Part shown: positions 1 through 9,297 of the stretch, in pieces | Layout: each line of letters begins with the position of its first letter | Position numbering within the stretch: position 1 is the stretch's first letter | Origin: Effrenium voratum | Lineage: Eukaryota > Sar > Dinophyceae > Suessiales > Symbiodiniaceae | Assembly (NCBI GenBank): GCA_963377175.1 | Contig: CAUJNA010001001.1 | Span: forward strand, 1,286,221 to 1,350,220 | Direction: 5' to 3' | DNA length: 64,000 nt | Notes under the pieces: model-generated | Told to the model about the DNA's origin: nothing | The model's database searches: none | The model's input: the letters and a program-made list of their open reading frames with translations, nothing else | Made by a program: the position numbers and the translations under genes

Positions 1-1075
1 AGCGAACATGGCCGAGCACTGCCCTTTGTGTGAGAAATTTCTGAAGCAAACGCTGTTTCACTGGTCAAAAGGTTGGGTTCAACAAATCTGCGGTGTGCGC
101 CCACATCCGAGCAAAACACTTCAAGGGCTGTCGCTTATCCTGCGTGCAGCAGCCTGGCCCCAATTAAAAGCTGGGAAACCACACCTCTAGATATAAAGTC
201 ACCCGATGAAACAACTCTCCACACGCACATACTGTTAAGGGGAATTCCCATTCAGTCAGGATTCCATGGATTCCCTTCTTCCACGGAAATTGATGACTGG
301 GGGCTGCTGTCTTGGGCCAACAGCAACTTGGAAAAAGAACACATCACCAGGGGTTTCCGGATCTTGAGCAAACAACAGCAAACTCGAAGAAACGGACCCC
401 AGTAAAGAACAGCTCATTCGACCCCGTTCGGCAAGCTCACGCCCATTGAAATGTAGGGAGTGACACCAAGATGGCAAACTGGTACCTGTGCCCTAAGATG
501 GCATAACATGACGCACTGTGCCAGGTCGATTTGCGTCCTCTGGGTGTGCCATCTTAGTGTCACAACTTTCAGTTTAGTGGGACCGGCAAGCTAAATCTAG
601 TACTGGCAATGACCACGGTTGTGCTTGTGCCATCTTAGTGTCACTCCCTGTAGATTTGTGTGTGTGTGTGTTTTTCTTAAGGGTATCCTTTCCAGACTGG
701 GTTAAAGGACAACAACAGGAACGCCGCCATCTTGGAGGTTTCCCTATGTTTATATTGTGGTTCGTTGACCCCTTGCTAAACAGCTTAAAACTTGGGTGGC
801 CCAGTGCTTCCAGTTACCAGCATAGGTAAGCAATGGACATCATGATGTACAACCTATTAGACATACCGAAGGGTATAGCGGCGAAACGCCTGGAAACACT
901 GGGTGGGACATGCAGAAAAAAACAAAAAACCAACTCCATCTTAAAAGTCTGGCAGGCTGGAAACTGTCAAGATTCAACACATGTGAGCCTCCCAGCCAAA
1001 AAAAACAAGCGCACATTCGGTGCCAGCCAAAAAGAACACATCTGTCCCTCTCAACATCTGAGTCTCATTTTCCAG
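1..1075. other. Low-gene DNA, no gene recognised
   Basis: Nothing gene-like with good support is seen. A phrase meaning 'gccatcttagtgtcac' occurs at about 548-563 and again at about 629-644, so a short direct repeat with about 80-bp spacing is present. A short TG run lies at about 658-671. Confidence 0.4.
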
Positions 1076-1208
1076 GTGCCAAAAATATGTTCGAAGCCTT
1101 GGGTGCCCCGCTTGGTGCCCGGAAGGCCCAGGCGCAGGGGATAGCATCCCTGGTACCCCAGATTGTGGATCACCTCGGAGACCAGTACCCATTGGCCACC
1201 AAAAGGGG
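1076..1208 (+). CDS. Candidate internal exon, unknown protein
   Basis: An open stretch follows a pyrimidine-rich tract and a clean TTTTCCAG acceptor and ends before a GT (GGGG|GTGCGG). It reads as a natural peptide containing MFEALGAPLGARKAQAQGIA followed by SLVPQIVDHLGDQYPLATKR, with many G/C third positions. I do not recognise the family. The plus strand is favoured because of the acceptor; neighbouring exons of the same gene could not be identified with confidence. Confidence 0.42.
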
Positions 1209-3021
1209 GTGCGGGGGCCAGCGGGGAAAAGGATGTTGCTCAAAGTTTTGCAGCCAAGAACCCCAAAAAACAAAATAATGGGTGTGTTGTTTTTTTTGAG
1301 GGAACCACAAAGAAGGTTGGTGTTTCTTGGGTTTCCCTCAAGCCCTAAAGGGACACGCCATACCAGGAAGGTGGGGGGGGGGCTTTCTTAGGGGAACCCC
1401 AAGATTCGTGGTTTCCTTTGCAACATTTAAAACTACGAGTACGAAAAAGGGGAACCCTAAAGAAAAGACAACCCAAACGGGAGGCCCTTAACAAACGGGA
1501 ACGGGTCGTTTGTTGTTTCCCCTTCCCCTCCGAAAAAGAAAAACTACAATGGATAACAATGGGTTCAACAAATCGAGCAAACCCATAGTGAGCAACAATC
1601 AGCTAGCATTGTCAATAAATTTCAGCCAGAGCCCACAATTGGGGTTTCATGTGACTGATTGTTACTCATTGTGCCATAACCCGCTTGAGAGACCAAAAGG
1701 GAGACCGTTTTCAGTGCGGTGAAGAACTTCGAGCTAAGTCATGAGCATAGAAACAATTGCTAGTGCTGATTGAGATATGCATACTAGATGTCTTTGGACG
1801 GTTGAATGCCCTTTCGGAAATGCCAGTGGGCAACCAAAGGGAAACCAATCATTTGAACGACTTCCCGCACGTTTAAAGCCGAACCCGAACTCGTCTCTTA
1901 CTTTGAACGCCCGAAAGGCCAATGTGGACTGTGTCTCGAGTTGTTTGGGGGCAACGTTGCCAAATTGAGGGGCTCCCAAAAATTCGAGAACCCATTTGCC
2001 CATTTGCCGCGTGGTGAAAGCGTCTGGAAAGTTTGTGGATCGAGTTCCCCTCGTTAGGTTTGAGCCATTGACAGTGGTGCTTGCTTGGTGGCTGGGACAC
2101 ACCAATACCATCAGCACCTGTCGTAGGGCGCCATCTATCTGTTCGTACATTGGTCAGAAACTGGTCAATGAAAAGGGCCAAATGGGAATGGTGTCAACTT
2201 AGCGGAACCCACACATGCGGATTTCCCTGCAAACCCAGAAATCAAATCAGCCCTTCAGTTGAAACCGCGAGTTCGGGTCACATTTGCCATTTCCCTGCCC
2301 GCACCTCGCACCATTTGAGGGTCGGCTGAGTAATCCGTAGTGTGACACCACGGGTTACAAGGGAAAACCAGGCGTTGGCTTTGAACAACAGGGGTCCCTA
2401 TATCTCTCTTGAAGACATCACCCCTACCTCACCTTAAATGATTTGGCCAAACTGGTGATTCACAACCACCCAAAATGGACATGTAGGGACCCTGAACAAA
2501 CTAGATAAGAGTTGTGTGCTCGGTGTTTGGGGTTGAGGAGGTCAAGCGACGGAAGGGTCTCCCTTGAGCGCATAGTTTGTTGCGATTGCCTCACTAACTT
2601 CACGGCCAAGCACGAAATCCTCAAGTATGTTGACACCCCACAACACGACCGTAAATCAACATAAACATGCAAATTACCTTCCCTCGCAGTAATTCACATC
2701 GATCGCACAACTTAGCTTCTCCGGCTGTGGCGTGGTACGGCAACGGCCCGGGCCTTATGTTGATCCCTGATTCACCCCCCCCGACAGAAGGCATTCCTTT
2801 CTTCCAAGGGGAATGCCCTGATTACTACTTGGAGGGAGGGCTTTATTAATCAGGGGTCCACATTGAAAGGCCATGATGTACTTGCATTGACCCAACGAGA
2901 GGAAACCCATGCTCAGTTGCCCAAAGGACCAAAATAACAGCTTAGCCTTTTGAAGCCATGACTTCAAAATAGACCAAGAAAGGGAAACCACAAGGTCAGA
3001 TCCGGTCGATTCGCTCTGGGG
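1209..3021. other. Low-gene DNA with one MITE-like copy
   Basis: No convincing gene. Homopolymer-rich stretches (for example G runs near 1372-1381) and partially palindromic text are present. The right end contains the left part of a dispersed repeat described at 2912-3028. Confidence 0.4.
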
Positions 3022-3028
3022 TCATGAG
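2912..3028 (+). repeat. MITE-like family 2, copy a
   Basis: A 117-bp segment beginning CTCAGTTGCCCAAAG, related to the better preserved copy at 28244-28349 (shared internal text AAGGCCATGAC-like, GGGAAACCA and GATCCGGTCGATTCGCT). The right terminus is degraded (CTCTGGGGTCATGAG). Flanks CATG (2908-2911) and CACG (3029-3032) could be a decayed 4-bp target duplication. Confidence 0.5.
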
Positions 3029-3190
3029 CACGCTTTGGGGTCTGCCGAGCTGGTTGAGGCGGGCGCGTACATGCAACGAGCCTCGTTGTAGTTCCCGAAG
3101 GCACGGTGCCTGTGGACCTGCAGCTGTGGGTTTTGCGTGGGATCCGGGAAGAAATGGTTCCGCTTCTTCCGGCCTTTCAAGGTGCAAGGG
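3022..3190 (-). CDS. Candidate exon, strand ambiguous
   Basis: On the minus strand a continuous frame runs into a stop at 3022 and contains FPDPTQNPQLQVHRHRAFGN then YNEARCMYAPASTSSADPK, with strong G/C third positions. The plus strand has a competing exon-like reading from about 3092 (after TTGTAG) to 3179 (before GTGCAAGG), reading VPVDLQLWVLRGIREEMVPL. One of the two may be real; no family is recognised. The start overlaps the end of a dispersed repeat. Confidence 0.3.
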
Positions 3191-3586
3191 AAAACCAAAA
3201 CAAATTGGGGTCCACTCACTTAGGAGACAAACCACTAGCAGCTATGGGGTACCCCCCCCTTTTTTTGGCCAACCCCTGCTTTTGTGTGCTATGGTTTTGG
3301 GGTCTTAGCCAATTCAGGCTTGGTGTTGGGGTGAAGCCGGCCTTGAACTGCAAATAAAAAACTGACAGGGTTGCCCCACCCCCCCGCAAAGTGACTGGAG
3401 AAACCAAACCACTGACAACTCTTACGAATGTTACCTGCCCCCCCCCCCGCCCGGTGGAGGATTCTAAGGACTCCCGATAAAAACAACCGCCTCTTACCCC
3501 GCTGCCCCCCAAAAAGAAGGGTCCATTTCCCACCCAAAAAGAATCCTTGCGAGACAAGCGGCGTCCTTAAGTTCAATGCCACTCTG

Positions 3587-3677
3587 CTAGGTCCTCCAGT
3601 AGAGAGGTTAGAATAAGGGTACCAACTTGTTTCTGTCCCCCAAAAAAGTTAGTAAAAGGGCACTACTGGGGGACCTA
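3587..3677 (+). mobile_element. MITE-like family 1, copy 1
   Basis: A 91-bp element with terminal inverted repeats: left CTAGGTCCTCCAGTAG, right CTACTGGGGGACCTA. The interior shares GAGAGGTTAGAATAAGGGTACC and AAAAGGGCACTACTGGGGG with copies at 33689 and 42012. Flanking 5-mers CTCTG and CTCCA match only in part, so the target duplication is decayed. It has no coding capacity and would be non-autonomous. Confidence 0.72.
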
Positions 3678-3871
3678 CTCCAGTACCGCATTGCCACCGT
3701 TCAGATTCTCGTTTTCCGTGTTTTCGCCCTGCCTCTGGTCCTCCAAAATAGAAAGCTGTGACACTCATCCGGGCTCAGACACAACCTTTCAATGTGCAAT
3801 GACAGGAAGGTCGACTTGTTTTATCGGTTTCAGAGGGGTCACTGGCGTTTTGCCTCTCAAAGCTCAGCTTG

Positions 3872-3992
3872 CTTCTAGGGGTTGATTCCCCATTCTTTTC
3901 AACCAGTGTTCTTTTCAAAAACCGGCTGTTTCTTCAGGGTGGTTGCTGGTTTTCTGGAAAGAAGGATCCTGGAAGGAATGGGGAAGGTGCAG
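3872..3992 (+). repeat. Dispersed repeat family 5, copy 1
   Basis: About 120 bp beginning TTCTAGGGGTTGATTCCCC and continuing with CATTCTTTTC, GTTCTTTTCAA, GGTTTTCTGGAAAGAAGGAT and CCTGGAAGGAATGG. The reverse complement of 24854-24976 aligns over its full length, a third shorter copy lies at 39880-39965, and a fragment lies at 20385-20415. Confidence 0.6.
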
Positions 3993-5392
3993 ATTGTACT
4001 GGTGACATCAACACATACCAAGGCACGACGTGGGCCCCACGTAAGGCCAGGCACCGGTCATTATGGCTCTGCCACATTTTTGGAACATGCCAAGAAACCG
4101 ATGACATGTTTCGCGGCTAGGGGATCGATGCAAAGTGAGGCGGATCGGTCTCGGGGACAAGTGCTTGGCCGGGTGTCACTTTCTTTTGGGCTGGATTCTT
4201 GCAGCGAAACGGAAAGGAACCCCCCCACCCAGTTTGGGGGTTCCCCTAGTTTAAGACACCCAACCAAACGTCCCAAGGACGTTCAGAATGGGAACGCCAA
4301 AAGGAAACAACTTCCCATATTTGCCGGGTGGATGTTACCCTGTTCTACCGTTCCAGTGCGTCCAGTTACCACGACTGAGTTTTACAAGACGGTTTCCCTT
4401 GGCTACCTACTATAGTGGTAGCTGGAAGCACTGGTCATGATTGACCAATTCAAAAGGAGCTGACCGAGAGGGAGGAATTCAACGTCATCTGCAAGTTCTA
4501 CAAAATCAAAAATCCCTAGGTGAAAGACCTACTAGGGAGCTCGTTTTACACCCCTGGTGAGATGAGCCATGAAGTGAGCCTCCCGGATTCCGTGGGGATT
4601 TCCGCCATGCCCCTCCCAAACGAACCGGCTACAACATTGGGCTTCCGAAAAAACGGTGAAAACAGACACGATTGTCGCATGTTTTCCTCGACATTGGGGG
4701 AGAAAGGGAGTGCGCAGGAGTGCTGACCAAGTCCCCAGATTCTTGCAGCTAGTGTTCACCTTGTCCGTTTTTTGAAGGGGTTCATAGGGGTTCCCTAAAG
4801 TACCCCCCGCAACCCCCCAACCCCACCCCCCCAACCCAAACCGGTGTGACACCCTAATGAAAGGAGACACCGAAGTCAAGTCCAGGCAGGTGCCCGATGG
4901 GTCTCCCGCCATGTAGACCGGAAGGAGTCCTACCACGCACTGTTGAAGCCACGGGAAAAAGAGATTGAGAAGTCTAGAAGGGAAACCCAAGTTGCAAAAA
5001 GGGGAGACGTGGGGGGAGGGGGTGAGGGGGTGAGGGGGAGATATGCAGGACGCAAAACAATCCGGAAAAATCGCCGTGATTCAAAGTCCAGAAATTAGCA
5101 ATACGCAAGTTGTTTTTTTTGTTATCACGGGCTCTCTCCCGGCGCAACAGGTGCAGAGCTTTTAGTTTGGCAGCGTGGAAACAACCGTTGTCCCAGGCAG
5201 TAAAAGGATATTTCGATATTCGGCCAAAGCAAGGAGGAACCAAGTTCTAAGGCTGCCCTGTGAAACCTTGGCCTCTTGGACCACCCGTTCGCAAAGAACC
5301 AAAGGGGTGAACTCTCAGGGTCACCGTTTTCCATCAAATCATCGGATTCCACACCCCCTCCTTTTTGCGGAAAACAGCAGGGCCAGGGGGAA
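3993..5392. other. Low-gene DNA
   Basis: No gene recognised. Contains C-rich text near 4800-4840 and a G-rich run (GGGGGAGGGGGTGAGGGGGTGAG-type) near 5010-5040 that could form G-quadruplexes. An ORF of about 150 codons on the minus strand (4532-4990) has no recognisable features. Confidence 0.35.
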
Positions 5393-5477
5393 CGTGTGTC
5401 TGTGTGTGTGCGTGTGCGCGTGCGCGTGCGCGTGGGCGTGGGCGTGCGCGTGCGCGTGGGCGTGGGCGTGGGCGTGG

Positions 5478-5552
<75 letters not shown>

Positions 5553-5923
5553 TGTGTGTCTGTGTGTGTGTCTGTGTGTGTCTGTGTGTGTGTCTGTGTG
5601 TGTGTCTGTGTGTGTGTCTGTGTGTCTGTGAGTGGGTGCGTGGGTGCGTGGGTGCGTGGGTGCGTGGGTGCGTGGGTGCGTGGGTGCGTGGGTGCGTGCG
5701 TGCGTGGTGCGTGGGTGTGTGTGTGCGCGTTGTGCGCGGCGGCTGTGCGCGCGTGCGCGCGTGCGCGCGTGCGCGCGTGCGCGCGCGTGTGCGTGCGTGC
5801 TGTGCGCGCGTGCGTGCGTGCGCGCGTGCGTGCGTGCGTTGCGCGTGCGCGCGTGGCGGCGTGCGGGCGTGCGTGCGCGGGCGCGGGCGCGCGCGGGCGC
5901 GGGCGCGGCGGGCGGGCGCGCGC

Positions 5924-5962
<39 letters not shown>

Positions 5963-6530
5963 TGCGGGCGCGGGCGCGGGCGCGGGCGGGCGCGGGCGCG
6001 GCGCAGGCGGTGCGGGGGGTGCGGGTGCGGGTGCGGGTGCGGGCGCGGTGCGCGCGGGCGGGCGAGCGGGCGGGCGGGCGGGCGGGCGGGCGGGCGTGCG
6101 TGCGTGCGTGCGTGCGTGGGTGGGTGGGTGGGTGGGTGGGTGGGTGGGTGTGTGTGTGTGTGTGTGTGGGTGTGTGCGTTTGTTCTGTGTGTGCGGTCCT
6201 CTGTGCGTGTGCGTGTGCGTGTGTGTGCTCTGTGTGTGCGTGTGCTCTCTGTGTGTGTGTGTGTGTGTGCTCTGTGTGTGTGTGCTGTGTGTGTGTGTGT
6301 CCTCTGTGTGTGTGTGTCCTTTGTGTGTGTGCTGTGTGTGTGTGCTCTGTGTGTGTGTGTGTGTCTGTGCTCTGTGTGTGTGTGTCCTCGGTGTGTGTGT
6401 GTGTGTCTCCTCTGTGTGTGTGTGTCTCCTCTGTGTTTGTGCGTGTGTTCTGTGTGTGCGGTCCTCTGTGCGTGTGTGTGTGTGTGTGTATGCTGTGTGT
6501 GTGTTCTGTGTGTGTGTGTGGGTGTGTGCA
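5393..6530 (+). repeat. 1.14-kb composite TG/GC satellite, nearly A-free
   Basis: The plus strand from 5393 to 6530 is built almost wholly from G, T and C with only a handful of A residues. Sub-blocks in order: GTGCGC and GTGGGC units (5405-5476), pure TG (about 5477-5550), TGTC/TGTG (5551-5630), GTGGGTGC units (5633-5700), CGTGCGCG units (5740-5870), GGGCGC units (5878-6000), GGGTGC, then GGGC, GTGC and GGTG runs (6020-6150), and TGTG/CTCTGTG units to the end. Alternating purine-pyrimidine text suggests Z-DNA potential. Long ORFs across it are artefacts of the repeat. Confidence 0.95.
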
Positions 6531-6555
6531 TGATTAATTTTATTTGCGCTTGTTC

Positions 6556-6861
6556 TTAGCTCCAGTCCATCTTCTGTCCGTGTCTCCTAAACGCATGGCA
6601 AAGTGAACCTGGAGAAGCTCCAACCCCGTCCACAACATGCACGTACTGCAAGCAGATGGGGCAAGTTCTTCCAAACCCTCCAATCGTCTTCATGAAAACC
6701 TTAAGGTAAAGGCCCAGGTTCATCGCTCTTTTTCGGATGCCAGAGCGTAGATCTTCTCTCACCTGCCCTGTCTGTGAAGATTCAAATGCCCAGGGAAGAC
6801 TGCAACACTTCCGAACACTCGTTGGTTGGCCAACGATGTCCAAACTGTGTTGTGCTGCCAA
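6556..6861 (-). CDS. Candidate terminal exon, unknown protein
   Basis: A minus-strand frame of 101 codons ends with TAA at 6556. Its second half looks most protein-like (SGIRKRAMNLGLYLKVFMKT then a CPIC pair and MDWS at the end). The sequence CAG|GTGAGA near 6764 could instead be a splice donor of an upstream exon, so the boundary is unsure. It lies immediately beside the TG/GC satellite. No family recognised. Confidence 0.3.
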   Translation of the reverse strand: MAAQHSLDIVGQPTSVRKCCSLPWAFESSQTGQVREDLRSGIRKRAMNLGLYLKVFMKTIGGFGRTCPICLQYVHVVDGVGASPGSLCHAFRRHGQKMDWS

Positions 6862-7646
6862 TGCAAAGGTTCAAATGCAAACGGATATAAAGTCCAGGAA
6901 ATCGGGTGAGCAAATAGACCAAAACTGAAGCAGCATACTAAACACATACGATCAAATCAGATGGCAACAAAGCACGCAACAGCAATAACTTTGTTTGTTC
7001 AGGAAGGCTTACTGTATAAGTAGCCTCTAGAACTGATTGATTCAACGGCCAAAGCTGGCAACGGGAGCAGTCAAATGTCCTCGGTTTGCTTTGCCAAAAC
7101 GAGTTTCTTGTTTGTTTTAACATATTTGAGCGTTCACCTCAACACCAATCAGAAGGGGAACGTCAAACAGGGGCGCCCCTCGGTGTCTTCAGGGAAGCCC
7201 TTCCCCTTCCAAAAGAATATGGCTGTGGCTCAAAACCAATGGTACCCGGATTGGGATGTTCACTGGGGGTACGGGATTTTGACCCATGGCCATAATATGA
7301 ATGCCACTGACCGCAGGCCGGGCCTGTCTGCCAGTCGTTGGCGACAAACATCACCTGCAAAATCTGTCAAGCCAAAAGGGCAAAAATCGCTCCACTGAAA
7401 CCAACCAGTGAATCGGGTGTTAGGAGTCAATCATTCTGTCAGTCAATCAGATATTCACAGCCAGCCCACAGCCAGCCATCCAATCAAACCCAACCACAAA
7501 AGCGAAGCGAGTTACATGTGCCATCAGTCTTGGGGTTGAAATGGTTTCAAATTTCGCTTACTGGAAGCAAAGCCGTGCACCCCCCACTAGAAACCAAAAC
7601 ATGTGGATCAAACAGAAAAAATATATATATATATATATATGTTTTT
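6862..7646. other. Low-gene DNA ahead of mobile unit A
   Basis: No gene recognised. A (TA)n run of about 20 bp (7620-7640) followed by GTTTTT directly abuts the outer end of unit A at 7647. Confidence 0.4.
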
Positions 7647-7799
7647 GACTCTTCAAAGCACCACATTGGTGCTACTGGTACCTTAATCGCGAAACGGTGC
7701 ATCCTTTACGCCGCATAAGGATTAGTGCCAAAATGGGAGGATTGCCCAGCTCCACTGGGCAGCTCCCCTCAGCAGCTGATGGGAGTAGAATTGATGCCA
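7647..7799 (-). repeat. Trailer repeat L, copy 1 (3' end of unit A)
   Basis: A 153-bp sequence that appears identical, by eye, to 13319-13471. It contains two strong hairpins: AGCACCA-CAT-TGGTGCT (7657-7673) and TGCCCAG-CTCCA-CTGGGCA (7743-7761). Lying downstream of the RT/RNase H stop, it is likely the 3'UTR and one recombination end of the element. Identity of the two copies points to recent activity or gene conversion. Confidence 0.85.
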
Positions 7800-7850
7800 C
7801 TCCCACAGCGAGGGAGGAATCCTCCCACCTCACCGGATGCCCTCCCGGCA

Positions 7851-9242
7851 TCATGGGTGAGGAAGGAAAGTAGCGAAGATCAGCTTGATCAATTCGCTTT
7901 CGACTGAGGGGAAGACCCGGTTCTCAGTCGGAAATTGCGGGTCCGGATGAGTAAGTTCATCCGCCCATGTGTTAAAGTCGCGCTTCACATGCGACGGTCC
8001 TAACATGACCTGGTGGTCATGCAGTGTTAACACAATTTCCATGAGGATGGCCGCATTGGGCATCCTGCGAGTGGAATCGTTAAGCAGGGAGAAAACGTTT
8101 CCCTGGTTATCACTAGCAACCAGAATCCTAGTGTGAGAAGCCGAGCCGGCTGCACAAAGCAGAACAGCCCTCACCAAAAGGAGGAGGCCGAAGAGCTCCA
8201 AGGCCGCTATCGCCCGCTGCGGGTCCCCAGTAGTGAAGGCCCACGGCTCGCCCTCCGGTGTGATTCTGTGTTGGAACCACTTCACTCGGGACTTGTCGGG
8301 GTTGGGCACGTCCGAGCACCAACCACCAACCCATGCATGGTCCGCCTGTTTGCCAGCTCCCGCATCAGATGCCCCCGTCCATGGAAGTGTGGGAGCAAAT
8401 GGAGATGCCAGTGGGAACCTCTGGTTGAAGAGCTTCCCCAGAAGGATGGCCAGAGCACGAACCAGCTTCGGTGGCCTGCCCGAAGTGGTGCAGGCCTTCT
8501 TCCAGCTCCAAAAGGGCTGGAGGAAAGGTTTCGTCAATGGACACGCCGAAGTAGCCCATTGAATCCGGCCCAGGGCTTGTTCCACCTCCTTGCTGGTAAA
8601 GATGTCCCCCTGGGCCAGCCGTTTGAGAGTGGCCAGGATTATGACGTGCTTGACTGGAGCCAGCAGCACACAGGGCGTGATTGGGTCCACCACGAATCCC
8701 AACCAGGTATTGACCGGGGAGAGCGCCGTCTTCTTCCAAGAAAGCGGGACTCCCAGCGCCAGAAGAGTGGCCAGGATGGCTGTGGCGTCCCAGTCCGCCC
8801 TGCTGCATCTGAGGACCCAGCAGTAGTCGTCCACAAAAACTAAGTGCCAGTCCACCTGAGGGAAGATGTAGTACAAGAGTCTGAGCACCAAGGATGCCTT
8901 TCTTCCCCAGTACAGTTGTGCCGAGGCCATGCCGTACGTGCCCACTCTATTGACCCACCACCGGTTCTGGATGCAGGCCACCTGGTATTTCCAGTCTTTC
9001 TGGAGCACTTTTATGCGCCTGTGGGCCTTGGTGACATCCGCCTTGAGGATGATGAAGGTTTCCCCCTGTGTCGGCGGCTGCCACGTCAGGGGTTCCCCCC
9101 TGCTCCCCCCAGGGCGTTCCGTGCCTGGGGGGGTTGGGGGGAATGGGGCCCTCCTATCAGGGCCCTCGGCACCTGGGAGTGGCCCCTTCCCTGAGGGTGT
9201 TGACCGCGGAGAGACGTCCAGGCCGCCGGAGGTCTCCATCAT
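7851..9242 (-). CDS. Reverse transcriptase palm/thumb and RNase H (3' part)
   Basis: A 463-codon frame. RT motif A is seen as ILKADVTKAHRRIKV (catalytic Asp about 69), motif B as TYGMASAQLYWGR, and motif C as FVDD (136-139), where many RTs have YxDD. An RNase H domain follows with Asp293 (GASDAG), Glu349 (ALELFG), Asp378 (ASDNQGN) and Asp428 (TWADEL). The fingers of this RT sit in the preceding ORF (ending 9279), so the true product is probably one Pol protein interrupted at 9120-9300. The annotated Met is therefore unlikely to be the natural start; residues 1-55 are repeat-bearing linker. RT and RNase H together copy element RNA into DNA. Confidence 0.85.
   Translation of the reverse strand: MMETSGGLDVSPRSTPSGKGPLPGAEGPDRRAPFPPTPPGTERPGGSRGEPLTWQPPTQGETFIILKADVTKAHRRIKVLQKDWKYQVACIQNRWWVNRVGTYGMASAQLYWGRKASLVLRLLYYIFPQVDWHLVFVDDYCWVLRCSRADWDATAILATLLALGVPLSWKKTALSPVNTWLGFVVDPITPCVLLAPVKHVIILATLKRLAQGDIFTSKEVEQALGRIQWATSACPLTKPFLQPFWSWKKACTTSGRPPKLVRALAILLGKLFNQRFPLASPFAPTLPWTGASDAGAGKQADHAWVGGWCSDVPNPDKSRVKWFQHRITPEGEPWAFTTGDPQRAIAALELFGLLLLVRAVLLCAAGSASHTRILVASDNQGNVFSLLNDSTRRMPNAAILMEIVLTLHDHQVMLGPSHVKRDFNTWADELTHPDPQFPTENRVFPSVESELIKLIFATFLPHP
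9157..9175 (-). repeat. 19-bp motif, copy 1
   Basis: CAGGTGCCGAGGGCCCTGA on the minus strand, an imperfect hairpin (CAGGTGCC / GGGCCCTG). Read here in frame as PGAEGPD near the start of the RT frame. Confidence 0.9.
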
Positions 9243-9278
9243 CCGCCTGCGGGCAGGCTGGTGCTGTGGGGGTCCCTC

Positions 9279-9297
9279 TCAGGGCCCTCGGCACCTG
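9279..9297 (-). repeat. 19-bp motif, copy 2 (creates a stop)
   Basis: Exact copy; in the Pol frame it reads RCRGP followed by TGA and ends the upstream ORF. Confidence 0.9.

Larger units (their letters stand above)
9121..9297 (-). other. Break or possible intron inside the RT gene
   Basis: Two 19-bp motif copies (9279-9297 and 9157-9175) lie between RT fingers and palm. The first creates the TGA that stops the upstream frame. If the stretch from GTGCCG (9295) to an AG near 9122 (GGGAGCAG|G) is removed, the two frames join in phase and put a conserved-looking GEPLTWQPPTQG segment just before motif A. An intron is thus possible, but a simple disabling insertion or frameshift explains it equally well. 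Confidence 0.4.

Noticed and set aside
5125..6559. Very long ORFs across the TG/GC tract (more than 400 codons on both strands)
   Set aside because: They consist of Cys/Val or His/Thr repeats generated by the microsatellite; no start context or domain.
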